Source of the DNA: Pseudomonadota bacterium | GTDB lineage: Bacteria > Myxococcota_A > Polyangia > Polyangiales > Ga0077539 | Direction of reading: 5' to 3' | Length of the DNA stretch: 10,539 nt | Assembly: GCA_023428035.1 (NCBI GenBank) | Contig: JAEYZO010000293.1 | Coordinates: forward strand, 1 to 10,539 | In this document: in pieces, positions 1-6,265 of the stretch | How positions within the stretch are numbered: position 1 is the first letter of the stretch | Layout: each line of letters opens with the position of its first letter | Notes under the pieces: model-generated | The model's input: the letters and a program-made list of their open reading frames with translations, nothing else | The model's database searches: none | What the model was told of the DNA's origin: nothing | Made by a program: the position numbers and the translations under genes

Positions 1-61
1 CGTCTCTCCGGCGCGGAGGACGGAGACGACGATGACCGTCGCATGGCCCGTGTCGGCATGA
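1..61 (+). CDS. 3' end of an upstream gene, possibly a GHKL/histidine-kinase ATPase tail (partial)
   Basis: The frame beginning at base 2 is open from the window edge to a TGA at 59-61. Its last residues read RRTETTMTVAWPVSA. Nearly all third codon positions are G or C (17 of 19 sense codons), as in the certain genes here. The ending resembles the usual close of a HATPase_c domain (G-TT-x-T-V-x-x-P-V followed directly by the stop), so a sensor histidine kinase is a reasonable guess. Only 19 codons are visible, so both the gene and its family are uncertain. The same bases are also open in frame 1, but that frame has poorer third-position bias. Confidence 0.35.
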   Translation, partial: VSPARRTETTMTVAWPVSA

Positions 62-174
62 CCCAGCTGAGACCATGGTTGGTGGAGTGCACGCGGACTG
101 CCGCGACGCCCACACCCGCCCACCTCAGCCGCGATTCCTCCGCCTTTACCTCTCCGTCGCGCCGCAGTTTCCGC

Positions 175-204
175 TTGCGACCTCCCGAAGGCCCTTTCTA
201 CCGT
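175..204 (+). promoter_or_regulatory. candidate promoter for the 212-1087 gene, possibly giving a leaderless mRNA
   Basis: A TTGCGA hexamer at 175-180 (4 of 6 to TTGACA) lies 18 bp before TACCGT at 199-204, which fits the TANNNT form of a -10 box common in GC-rich bacteria. Transcription would start about 7 bases later, at or next to the ATG at 212. No Shine-Dalgarno sequence precedes that ATG, which suits a leaderless transcript. The rest of 62-211 holds no gene I can support. It contains only pyrimidine-rich DNA and a weak GCTGAG/CTCAGC pair too far apart to be a terminator. Confidence 0.25.
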
Positions 205-211
205 CGGCGGT

Positions 212-1087
212 ATGGCGAAGACGAAGTCCACTTCGAAGAAGCCCAGCACGGCCGCGACCCCGTCCCCCGACGCCACCGCGGACGACCTCCCCGGCGAGCT
301 GCAGCAGCTCGCCCGCTTGCGCGCGCAGTTCCCGGCGCTGCCCGCCGAGATCGCCGCCTCGCTCCTCGCGCACCACGACGACGCCTCCTGCCGCGAGCGT
401 GGCACGGCCACTCGCGCGCACGAGACCTTCCGCGGCGCGATGCGCTGGGCCCGCACCTACGGCGCGCACGCGAGCGACCCCGCGGTGTCGGCGCTGCGCG
501 TGCGGTGGTTCCTCGACTGCCTCACGGCGCTGGGAGGTCTCCTCTCGGGACGCGCCGTGAACGCCAACCCCGCCGACGCGAGCGCCCTCGACGACGCGCA
601 GCGCGAGGCCGACCGAGCCCTTCAGCGCGTGGAGCGACGCGCCCGAGACGCCGTCGGGACGAGCAAGCGGTGGCGCGACGCCCTCGACGGCGCGCTCTCC
701 CCCCACGAGGCGATCGACGCGCGCGTCGCCCGTCTCCGCGGGCTCGCCGAGCTCCTCGATCAATGGATCGCCGCGCCCGCCGACGCCCCTCCCCTCGTCG
801 CCTACGACCTCGGGACGGAGACCGTGAAGTCGCTGCGCGACGCGGCGCGCAAGCTCGAAGACGCGACGGCGAGGATCTCCGCGCCGAGGCAGTTCGACCG
901 CGACACCCCCGCGATCAACGAGGCTGAGGGGAGGCTCTACCTCATCATGCGCCCGCTCTGGGACGACCTCCGTGAGGCGAGAGAAGACGGCGTCTCGGCC
1001 CTTCAGCTCGCGGTCACGCCCACGCTCATGCGCGGCATGGACCTGCGCCTGCGCAAGAAGGTGAAGGCCGCGCCCGCCAAGGCCTGA
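212..1087 (+). CDS. hypothetical protein, predicted all-helical with basic tails
   Basis: This is a 291-residue protein I do not recognise. It opens with a low-complexity Lys/Ser/Thr/Pro/Ala segment (residues 1-24, MAKTKSTSKKPSTAATPSPD...). Long Ala/Arg/Leu/Glu-rich stretches follow that look helical, at roughly 26-56, 65-112, 122-160, 165-188, 201-222 and 234-280. It ends in a basic tail (RLRKKVKAAPAKA, about 279-291). There is no signal peptide, membrane segment, P-loop or metal-binding motif. Basic, Ala/Lys-rich ends occur in DNA-associated proteins, but nothing here proves that role. The ATG at 212 is favoured because the preceding bases are not coding-like and the Lys-rich start is natural. 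The gene stands alone, with a repeat block directly behind its stop. Third-position GC bias strongly supports this frame over the long antisense frame across it. Confidence 0.8.
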   Translation: MAKTKSTSKKPSTAATPSPDATADDLPGELQQLARLRAQFPALPAEIAASLLAHHDDASCRERGTATRAHETFRGAMRWARTYGAHASDPAVSALRVRWFLDCLTALGGLLSGRAVNANPADASALDDAQREADRALQRVERRARDAVGTSKRWRDALDGALSPHEAIDARVARLRGLAELLDQWIAAPADAPPLVAYDLGTETVKSLRDAARKLEDATARISAPRQFDRDTPAINEAEGRLYLIMRPLWDDLREAREDGVSALQLAVTPTLMRGMDLRLRKKVKAAPAKA

Positions 1088-1089
1088 GC

Positions 1090-1292
1090 GCGCCCCGACC
1101 GGGCGAGCGGGCGTCCCCACGGGGCTTCGGAGCGTCCCGACGAGGCTCGGTCTGTGTCCGCTGAGGGGTCGAGGGCGCCCCGACGAGGCTTCGGAGCGTC
1201 CCGTCGAGGGTCGCGAGCTTTCCGTTGAGGGGTCGAGGGCGCCCCGACGAAGCGCGCGAGCTCCACGGCGGGCGCCCCGACTCGCGCGGGGT
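1090..1292. repeat. tandem array of 21-22 bp imperfect repeats with a 64-bp higher-order period
   Basis: Starting 3 bp after a stop codon, eight contiguous units begin at 1090, 1111, 1132, 1154, 1175, 1196, 1218 and 1239. A ninth, displaced by 12 bp, begins at 1272. The common core is close to GCGYCCCGACGAGGCTTC. Units 1154-1186 and 1218-1250 share 25 identical bases (1162-1186 and 1226-1250), and 1123-1138 matches 1187-1202, so three-unit blocks repeat every 64 bp. The array fills most of the 253-bp gap between two plus-strand genes. Several units contain near-palindromic GTCGAGGGCGCCCCGAC. It has no spacers, so it is not CRISPR. Its role is unknown. It could be a minisatellite, a dispersed repeat family, or a protein-binding or transcript-processing element. 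Confidence 0.85.
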
Positions 1293-1340
1293 GGAGAGGT
1301 CGGTGGCGCGCTCGCCGTCGAGTGGTAGACGGCGCGCCCG

Positions 1341-2396
1341 ATGAGCTCCGAGCGCACGGCGTGGCACCCACCGTTCACGACGCTCCTCCGGGAGCGGGGG
1401 CCGCGGTGGGCGAAGGTGACCGGCGAGCCTCAGCTCACGCAGGAGCCCATGCGCGTCGACGACCTCATCGAGCTGCGCGTCGACGTCCCGCGCGACCCTG
1501 GCGACCACGGGAACGTGCTCCGTGGTCTCTGGCCTCAGGTTCGCGTGGTGGCGCTCGTGGAGTTCAAGAGCGTGTCGCGGCCGTTCCGCCGCGGAGACCT
1601 CGCGCGACTGCTCTCCTACGGGCTCGTGTGGTTCTACGCGCACCAGTCGCACGACGCGCTTACGGTGCCTGCCCCCTCTGGGGAGCCCACGCGTCGTCGC
1701 GGCGCGATGGCCGACCTCACCCTCGCGTTGGTGACCGCGACGGTGACGCCGACGCTCGTGAACGAGGTCGCGGAGCTCGGGCTCTCGCTGACCCGCGCCG
1801 ACGACGGCTATCACCGCGCGAACGGCGGCTTCTGCACCCTGCTCATCATCGAGCTCTCGCGCGCGGCGGAGCGGGAGCACGACGAGCTGATGGCGTGGTT
1901 CGCGGGGCGAGCCGCGGCCCTGTCGGTAGAAGCGACCCGTTGGATCGGTCAGAATACGAGCGAGGTGATCGCGATGGACAAGGCCTCCCCCGACCTCTCC
2001 GGCTACGACGACTGGATCGACAGGCTGCTCGCATCGGTGCCGCTGGAGCGACGGATCGGCGCGCTCGACTCAGACGAGAGCCAGGCCGCCCTCGACCGCC
2101 TGCTCGCGTCGATCCCCGTCGAGAAGCGGCTCGCGGGCCTCGACCCGGAGGAGGTCGCCCGCTCGCTGCCCATGGAGAAGCGGCTCGCGGGCCTCGACCC
2201 CGAGGAGGTCGCGCGCTCGCTGCCTATGGAGAAGCGGCTCGCGGGCCTCGACCCCGAGGAGGTCATCCGAGCGCTACCGGTGGAGCACCGCGTGCTCGCG
2301 CTCCCCGACGACGCGCTCGCGGCGCTCTCGGAGCAGTACGTCGCGACGCTCCCCGACGACGTGCAGGCCGCCGTTCGCGCGCGCCTCCGTCGCTGA
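1341..2396 (+). CDS. Rpn/PD-(D/E)XK nuclease-like protein with C-terminal 18-residue repeats
   Basis: This 351-residue protein resembles the broad Rpn/PDDEXK family of transposase-derived nucleases in plan, though I cannot name an ortholog. Residues 35-80 carry a plausible PD-(D/E)XK core: acidic D40/D41 in a strand-like DDLIELRVD, then E74-F75-K76 in VVALVEFKS, followed by the helix RRGDLARLLSYGLVWF. Residues about 225-340 are short helical repeats. Three are almost identical (from 261, 279 and 297; core EKRLAGLDPEEVARSLP), flanked by degenerate copies. Similar Leu-rich 'GL-x-PEE' tails are common in Rpn-type proteins. There is no signal peptide or membrane segment, so it is likely cytoplasmic. 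The ATG at 1341 has no clear Shine-Dalgarno sequence, but the reading MSSERTAWHPPFTTLLRERG is a sensible family-type beginning. It ends 10 bp from the convergent gene at 2407. Nuclease activity is inferred, and the protein may be a non-catalytic relative. Confidence 0.8.
   Translation: MSSERTAWHPPFTTLLRERGPRWAKVTGEPQLTQEPMRVDDLIELRVDVPRDPGDHGNVLRGLWPQVRVVALVEFKSVSRPFRRGDLARLLSYGLVWFYAHQSHDALTVPAPSGEPTRRRGAMADLTLALVTATVTPTLVNEVAELGLSLTRADDGYHRANGGFCTLLIIELSRAAEREHDELMAWFAGRAAALSVEATRWIGQNTSEVIAMDKASPDLSGYDDWIDRLLASVPLERRIGALDSDESQAALDRLLASIPVEKRLAGLDPEEVARSLPMEKRLAGLDPEEVARSLPMEKRLAGLDPEEVIRALPVEHRVLALPDDALAALSEQYVATLPDDVQAAVRARLRR
2121..2282 (+). repeat. intragenic 54-bp direct repeat (three near-identical copies)
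   Basis: Copies begin at 2121, 2175 and 2229, exactly 54 bp apart, and encode an 18-residue unit. A degenerate fourth copy starts at 2283 (EHRVLALPDDA...) and an older-looking one lies upstream around 2029-2075. The three central copies are nearly identical at the DNA level, including synonymous positions, which points to recent duplication or conversion. Copy number could change without breaking the frame. Confidence 0.9.
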
Positions 2397-2406
2397 TCGG
2401 CGCCGC

Positions 2407-3018
2407 TCAGTCCTCGCGGCGGAGCAGCACGAAGTAGTGGTCGAGCGGGCGCTCGCCCTTGAAGGCCGCGCCGATCGACACGCCGTCGCTCACCTTGCGG
2501 AGGAAGTCCCTCGTGCCCTTGAACACGAACTTCTGCAGGCCCTCGCTGTTCGGCACCACCTTCGGCCACTCGGGCGCCACCGCCCCGTCAGGCACCTGGA
2601 AGTAGTCCACCACCACGTCGCCGCGCGCCGACCAGACCGGGTTCGACTCCACCTCGTAGGCGACGAAGTAGCCCGGCCCGATGATCCCCCGCGACGCGCC
2701 CTCGTTGAAGCCGTAGAGCCTGCGGTCATCCCCCTCGGGCCTGCACATCGGCTTCTCGAAGGTGCGGAACGCCGGCGGCAGCGGGAGCGTGTTCTTCCCC
2801 ATGTGCCGCACCGCGGTCTTCGCGGCGACCGACTCGGGCACCAGGTCGCCCAGCGTGAGCGCGTCGCTCAGCGCAGCGAGGCCGTACATCCTCCGCTGCT
2901 CGCGCCGACCGAGCCCCCGCAGCGCTGACAAGCGCGCGTCCCAAGGCCGGTCGCGCAGCCACGCGTCGACGTCACTGATCCGCGTCGCGCCCTTGTCCAG
3001 AAGTTCCACAAGCTCCAT
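2407..3018 (-). CDS. hypothetical protein, last gene of the regulator-ABC run
   Basis: This 203-residue soluble protein is one I do not recognise. The first ~80 residues are helical (MELVELLDKGATRISDVDAWLRDRP...; LGRREQRRMYGLAALSDALTLGDLVP). The C-terminal ~110 look like a mixed alpha/beta domain with conserved-looking aromatic stretches: LYGFNEGASRGIIGPGYFVAYEV at about 121-143 and VVVDYFQVPDG at about 155-165. It has no signal peptide, membrane helix, Cys pair or P-loop. The ATG at 3018 is 15 bp after the stop of the binding-protein gene, so co-transcription with the importer is plausible. However, there is no good Shine-Dalgarno sequence and the product has no obvious transport or sulfur motif, so it may be an unrelated neighbour. 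It converges on the 1341-2396 gene with a 10-bp gap. Confidence 0.8.
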   Translation of the reverse strand: MELVELLDKGATRISDVDAWLRDRPWDARLSALRGLGRREQRRMYGLAALSDALTLGDLVPESVAAKTAVRHMGKNTLPLPPAFRTFEKPMCRPEGDDRRLYGFNEGASRGIIGPGYFVAYEVESNPVWSARGDVVVDYFQVPDGAVAPEWPKVVPNSEGLQKFVFKGTRDFLRKVSDGVSIGAAFKGERPLDHYFVLLRRED

Positions 3019-3033
3019 GGCGCGCGGACGCTA

Positions 3034-4014
3034 TCACAACGCCCGCACCAGCCCCCTCACCTCCCCCTGCGGAACGAGCGCCAGCGCCTGACCCACCCTC
3101 GCCGTCGCGCGGATCGTCTCCTCCAGCGGGTCCGTCGTGAACTCCACGCGCCCCCACGCGCGCTCCAGCACCGCGCCCGGGAGCGCCCTCCCCGAGATCG
3201 CCCGCAGCGCGGCGTTCACTTCGGCCTTCGCCCGCGGTTCTGCGCGCAGTCGCTCCACCTCGTCGCGGTGCGCGGCCACCACGCGCGCGACGTTCTCCCT
3301 CGCGGCCGTGACGTAGTCGCCCCGCGCCGCCAGCACCGTCGCCGCGAAGCGCCGCCCCAGCCAGAGCTCCCTCTCGTCGATCAACACCCGCGCGTCGGCC
3401 TCGGCCTCGAGCCTCGCAGCCCAGGGCTCCGGCACCCACGCCGCGTCGAGCGCCCCCCGCCGGAACTGCTGCAGGACGCTCGCGTTCGACATGGGCGACA
3501 CCCGAACGTCGCCGCCGTACTCCACCGAAGACATCCCGTTGCGGCGCAGCCACCCGCGGAGCGCGAGGTCCTGCGAGTTGCCGAGCTGCGGCGTCGCGAC
3601 CAGCCGCCCCCGCAGCTCCTCGGCGCAGCGCACCTTCACGCCGCGTGAGCGGTCTCCCCGCACCATCAAGAGCGAGCCCCCCGAGGCCGCGCCCGACACC
3701 ACCGCGAGCCCCCGCCCGCGCGTGCGAACGAAGCCCGTCACCACCGGCACCGGCCCCGCGTACAGAACGTCGATCGCGCCCGCGAAGAGCGCGCCCATGG
3801 CGGCCGGGCCCGCGTTGAACACCCGCGTCTCGAAGCGCACGCCCTGGAGCGCCCTCGCGAAGCGACCGGAGTGAACCCCGAGGAGCGCCGGCGCGTGCGT
3901 GACGTTGCAGAAGAAGCCCAAGCGCAACGCCCGCGGGTCAGGAGGCGCCGAGCGGCACCCGAGCGCGCTCGCGACGCCCGCCCCCGCGAGCGCGAGGAGC
4001 GAGCGCCTATCCAC
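3034..4014 (-). CDS. ABC transporter substrate-binding protein, SsuA/TauA (sulfonate/nitrate) type
   Basis: This is the extracytoplasmic solute-binding component (326 residues) of the importer encoded just upstream. The N-terminus MDRRSLLALAGAGVASALGC joins a twin-arginine-like RRSLL, a hydrophobic core and Cys20, so it is probably exported and may be lipid-anchored. The box ALGC is not ideal, because Leu is usual at -3. The mature part shows the family signatures LRLGFFCNVTHAPALLGV (about 30-47), FNAGPAAMGALFAGAIDVLYAGP (about 66-88) and GAASGGSLLMVRGD (about 108-121). These are typical of the aliphatic-sulfonate family of NMT1-like binding proteins. Length is normal. The start is GTG at 4014, overlapping the end of the permease gene by 8 bp, which suggests translational coupling. 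The substrate cannot be read from sequence: sulfonate is favoured by family and by the sulfur genes nearby, while nitrate, taurine or sulfate esters are alternatives. Confidence 0.9.
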   Translation of the reverse strand: MDRRSLLALAGAGVASALGCRSAPPDPRALRLGFFCNVTHAPALLGVHSGRFARALQGVRFETRVFNAGPAAMGALFAGAIDVLYAGPVPVVTGFVRTRGRGLAVVSGAASGGSLLMVRGDRSRGVKVRCAEELRGRLVATPQLGNSQDLALRGWLRRNGMSSVEYGGDVRVSPMSNASVLQQFRRGALDAAWVPEPWAARLEAEADARVLIDERELWLGRRFAATVLAARGDYVTAARENVARVVAAHRDEVERLRAEPRAKAEVNAALRAISGRALPGAVLERAWGRVEFTTDPLEETIRATARVGQALALVPQGEVRGLVRAL

Positions 4015-4762
4015 GGTCGAGGCCCCACGCGCGACGCACGCGGCGCTCCAGGCGCCCGAAGATGAGCTGGTCCGACGCGAGGCCGAGGGCGACGATCACC
4101 ACCATCACGCCCATCACCGTCGCCATGTCGTTGAGCTCTCGGCCGAACTCCAGCATCTGCCCGAGACCCCCCGAGACGAACAAGAGCTCCCCCGCGAGGA
4201 GCGAGCGCCACGCGAAGGTCCACCCGAGGCGCGCGCCCGAGACGATCCCCGGGAGCGCCGCGGGGAGCACCACGCGGCGCCAGAGCGCCCACCCCTCGGC
4301 GCCCATGGTGCGCGCCGCCCGGAGCATCACCGGGGGGATGGTCTTCACCGCCGACTCCGTCGCGAGCGTCACCGCGAGGAGCGAGCCCAGCACCACCACC
4401 GTCTGGATCGCCGCCTCGCCCAGCCCGAACCACAAGAGCGCCAGCGGGAGCCAACAGACCGAGGGGATGGCCTGGAGACCCAGCACCAGCGGGCCCACGG
4501 TGTCTTTGAGCCACTTCACCCGCGCGAGCGCGACGCCCAGGGCCACGCCTCCCACGAGCGAGAGCGAGTAGCCGAAGGCGAGGCGCGCGAAGCTCTTGCC
4601 CACGGCGCGGAGGAGGAGCCCCGAGCGCAGCGCCGCCCACAGGGCCCGCGCGACGTCGTCGGGCCCAGGCAGGAGGAGCCGGTCGGAGCCCCTAGATGCC
4701 GCCGCCCAGATGAGCGCCAGGGTCGCGAGGAAGATCAGCCCTCGCAGGCGTCCACGCATCAT
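4007..4762 (-). CDS. ABC transporter permease, SsuC/TauC type
   Basis: This is the inner-membrane channel subunit of the importer (251 residues). About six membrane segments can be seen, for example at 8-23, 63-82, 92-113, 117-135, 182-198 and 216-232. The cytoplasmic EAA loop, which docks on the ATPase, lies at about 148-177 (LRAARTMGAEGW...RRVVLPAALPGI) and matches the binding-protein-dependent permease family. Two adjacent ATG codons (4762 and 4759) are possible starts. A strong AGGAG lies 7 nt before the second, so translation probably begins at 4759. This start is inside the 3' end of the ATPase gene, giving an overlap of about 70 bp in another frame. The first membrane helix begins right after this start, so a later start would damage the protein. 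The 3' end overlaps the binding-protein gene by 8 bp. Confidence 0.92.
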   Translation of the reverse strand: MMRGRLRGLIFLATLALIWAAASRGSDRLLLPGPDDVARALWAALRSGLLLRAVGKSFARLAFGYSLSLVGGVALGVALARVKWLKDTVGPLVLGLQAIPSVCWLPLALLWFGLGEAAIQTVVVLGSLLAVTLATESAVKTIPPVMLRAARTMGAEGWALWRRVVLPAALPGIVSGARLGWTFAWRSLLAGELLFVSGGLGQMLEFGRELNDMATVMGVMVVIVALGLASDQLIFGRLERRVRRAWGLDRG

Positions 4763-5558
4763 CGAGCTCCTCTCGGATGACCTTCTCGATTTCGATCCTG
4801 AGCTCGCGCTCGACCATGGCGGCGATGAGGGAGACGTCCCGGTCGTTGGCCCTCCTCGGCCGCGGCAGCTCCACCGGCAGCACGCGCTTCACCCTCCCCG
4901 GCCGCGTGCCCATCACCACCACCCTGTCTCCCAGCCGCGCCGCCTCGCGGACGTTGAGCGTGACGAAGAGCACCGTCTTGCCGCTCCCCATCCACAGCTC
5001 CTCCAGCTCCCGGTGCAGCTCGTCGCGGGTCATCGCGTCGAGCGCCGCGAAGGGCTCGTCCATCAAGAGAATGGCGGGCTCCACCACCAGCGCGCGGGCC
5101 ATCGCCACGCGCTGCCGCATCCCCCCGCTCAGCTCGTGCGGGTGACGGTCGCGGTAGCGCCACAGCATCACCTTGCGGATGTACTTCTCCGCCCGCTCCG
5201 CCCGCTCCCCCGCGGGCACCCCCGCGACTTCGAGAGGGAACTCCACGTTCTGCCGCACCGTCAGCCAGGGGAAGAGCGCGCTCTCTTGAAACATCACCGT
5301 GCGGTCGGGCCCAGGCCCCACAACCCGCTCGCCGCGCACCCGAACCTCGCCCTGCGTGGGCGACTCAAGGCCCGCCACGAGGTTCAGCACCGTGGTCTTC
5401 CCACACCCCGAGGGACCACAGAGACAGACGAACTCCCCCGCGGCCACGTCGAGCTCCACGCTCTCTAGCGCCGTCGCGCCCTCCCACGCCTTCGCCACCC
5501 CCGAGAGGCGGATCAGGGGCTCCGAGCCCTGGCGTCGATAGGCCGACTCGTTCACCAC
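4692..5558 (-). CDS. ABC transporter ATP-binding protein, SsuB/TauB type, with altered H-loop
   Basis: This is the cytoplasmic ATPase of the importer (288 residues; SsuB-type proteins are usually about 250-270). Motifs in order: Walker A GPSGCGKTT at 48-56, Q-loop Gln91 in MFQES, signature LSGGMRQR at 143-150, Walker B ILLMDEP at 163-169 with catalytic Glu168, and D-loop ALD at 172-174. The switch region reads VLFVTLNVREA. Residue 201, normally His (VTHN/VTHD), is Leu, encoded by CTC at 4958-4956 and one base from CAC. The C-terminus past about 265 is a Pro/Asp/Gly-rich extension that overlaps the permease gene. The start is GTG at 5558 or GTG at 5555. Neither has a Shine-Dalgarno sequence, and a stop lies in frame at 5592-5594. 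It follows the regulator gene by 48 bp and is probably co-transcribed with it. Confidence 0.93.
   Translation of the reverse strand: MVNESAYRRQGSEPLIRLSGVAKAWEGATALESVELDVAAGEFVCLCGPSGCGKTTVLNLVAGLESPTQGEVRVRGERVVGPGPDRTVMFQESALFPWLTVRQNVEFPLEVAGVPAGERAERAEKYIRKVMLWRYRDRHPHELSGGMRQRVAMARALVVEPAILLMDEPFAALDAMTRDELHRELEELWMGSGKTVLFVTLNVREAARLGDRVVVMGTRPGRVKRVLPVELPRPRRANDRDVSLIAAMVERELRIEIEKVIREELDDAWTPARADLPRDPGAHLGGGI
4767..4771 (-). promoter_or_regulatory. ribosome binding site of the permease gene, inside the ATPase gene
   Basis: Read on the minus strand this is AGGAG. It stands 4 nt before ATG 4762 and 7 nt before ATG 4759. It settles the permease start and shows that the long overlap with the ATPase gene is real rather than an over-long prediction. 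Confidence 0.7.
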
Positions 5559-5559
5559 A

Positions 5560-5595
5560 GTAGACGGGCGTTTATCATGACGAAACGCCGCCTAC
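5560..5595 (-). promoter_or_regulatory. hairpin/inverted repeat between the regulator and ATPase genes
   Basis: Plus-strand GGCGTTT (5567-5573) pairs with AAACGCC (5583-5589) around a 9-base loop, extended after a small internal mismatch by GTAG (5560-5563) with CTAC (5592-5595). It ends 1 bp before the ATPase GTG start. No T-run follows, so it is not a standard terminator. It could be an operator, an attenuating stem or an mRNA element that lowers ATPase translation. A nine-codon frame beginning at ATG 5578 (MINARLLW, stop at 5554-5552) starts in the loop and ends across the ATPase start codons, which would allow coupled re-initiation. Nothing proves that it is translated. Confidence 0.45.
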
Positions 5596-5606
5596 AAGGC
5601 CCCGGG

Positions 5607-6230
5607 TCAGCGCGGCGGGTAGACGATCCCGTCGAGGTAGCGGGCCTCGACGCGGCCGGGGTTCTCGTAGCTGTGGGGCACGTCGGCCTCGAACCACGCG
5701 GCGTCTCCCGCGGCGAGGTCCCACACCCGGTCGCCGACGTGCAGGCGCAGCACGCCCGTGAGCACCACCACGCTCTCGCAGGTGCCCCGCGCGTGGGGCT
5801 CGCTCACGCTCTTCGCCCGGGGCGCGAGGCGAAGCTCGTAGAACTCCACCTGCGGAGACGCCCCGGCGGGCATCAGGGGCCGCGACTCCAGCTTGCCGTC
5901 GGCGCTGCGGAGCACCTGCTGGTCGGCGCGGCGCAAGACCCTCACGGGCTCGGCGCGCTCCTCGCCCAGGAGCCCCGCGAAGGGCACCCCCAGCCCCGCC
6001 GCGATCTTCCAGAGGATCGCGATGGTCGGGTTGGTCTTGCAGGTCTCGATCTGCGAGAGCGTCGCTCGAGAGACCCCCGAGCGCTGCGAGAGGTCGTCGA
6101 GGGAGAGCTCGCGCTGCTTGCGAAGCGCCCTGAGGTTGTCGGCCACGCGCCGGGTGAGCTCCGCGGCCCCGATCTCGTCGCCCTCGGGGGTGGGCTCGCG
6201 GGCGTTTGACAACCTGGGCGCCTTCGACAT
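5607..6230 (-). CDS. XRE-family transcriptional regulator with C-terminal cupin domain (SutR-like)
   Basis: This is a 207-residue DNA-binding regulator. An HTH_3/XRE domain covers about 29-84 (VADNLRALRKQRELSLDDLSQRSG, then VSRATLSQIETCKTNPTI). A cupin_2 sensor domain covers about 127-200, with His146 (EPHARGTCE) and His186 (VPHSYENPG) in place of the usual metal or ligand positions. This is the domain order of E. coli SutR (YdcN), which controls sulfur-use genes, and of PuuR. Given the sulfur genes on both sides, a SutR-like role is the best inference, and the ligand is unknown. The ATG at 6230 is chosen. A TTG seven codons upstream (6251) is the only longer option, and neither has a clear Shine-Dalgarno sequence. 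It is divergent from cysC and heads the minus-strand importer genes, so it probably regulates itself and both arms. Confidence 0.9.
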   Translation of the reverse strand: MSKAPRLSNAREPTPEGDEIGAAELTRRVADNLRALRKQRELSLDDLSQRSGVSRATLSQIETCKTNPTIAILWKIAAGLGVPFAGLLGEERAEPVRVLRRADQQVLRSADGKLESRPLMPAGASPQVEFYELRLAPRAKSVSEPHARGTCESVVVLTGVLRLHVGDRVWDLAAGDAAWFEADVPHSYENPGRVEARYLDGIVYPPR

Positions 6231-6265
6231 AGTGAACCCGCTTTCAGCCAAGAGAACAGCGCAGA

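Noticed and set aside
42..60. Start of a minus-strand gene running off the left edge (ATG at 60-58 or 44-42)
   Set aside because: The Ser/Arg-rich short reading has no support, and the plus-strand frame ending at 61 has better codon bias.
1090..1292. CRISPR array
   Set aside because: Units of 21-22 bp follow one another without unique spacers, and no cas gene is nearby.
146..1378. Minus-strand open frame (about 410 codons) crossing the 212-1087 gene and the repeat array
   Set aside because: The heptad-like peptide repeats it shows are simply the 21-bp DNA repeat translated. Codon third-position bias favours the plus-strand gene.
5560..5595. Intrinsic terminator of the regulator gene
   Set aside because: The stem is good, but no T-run follows in the minus-strand direction and the ATPase start lies immediately after it.
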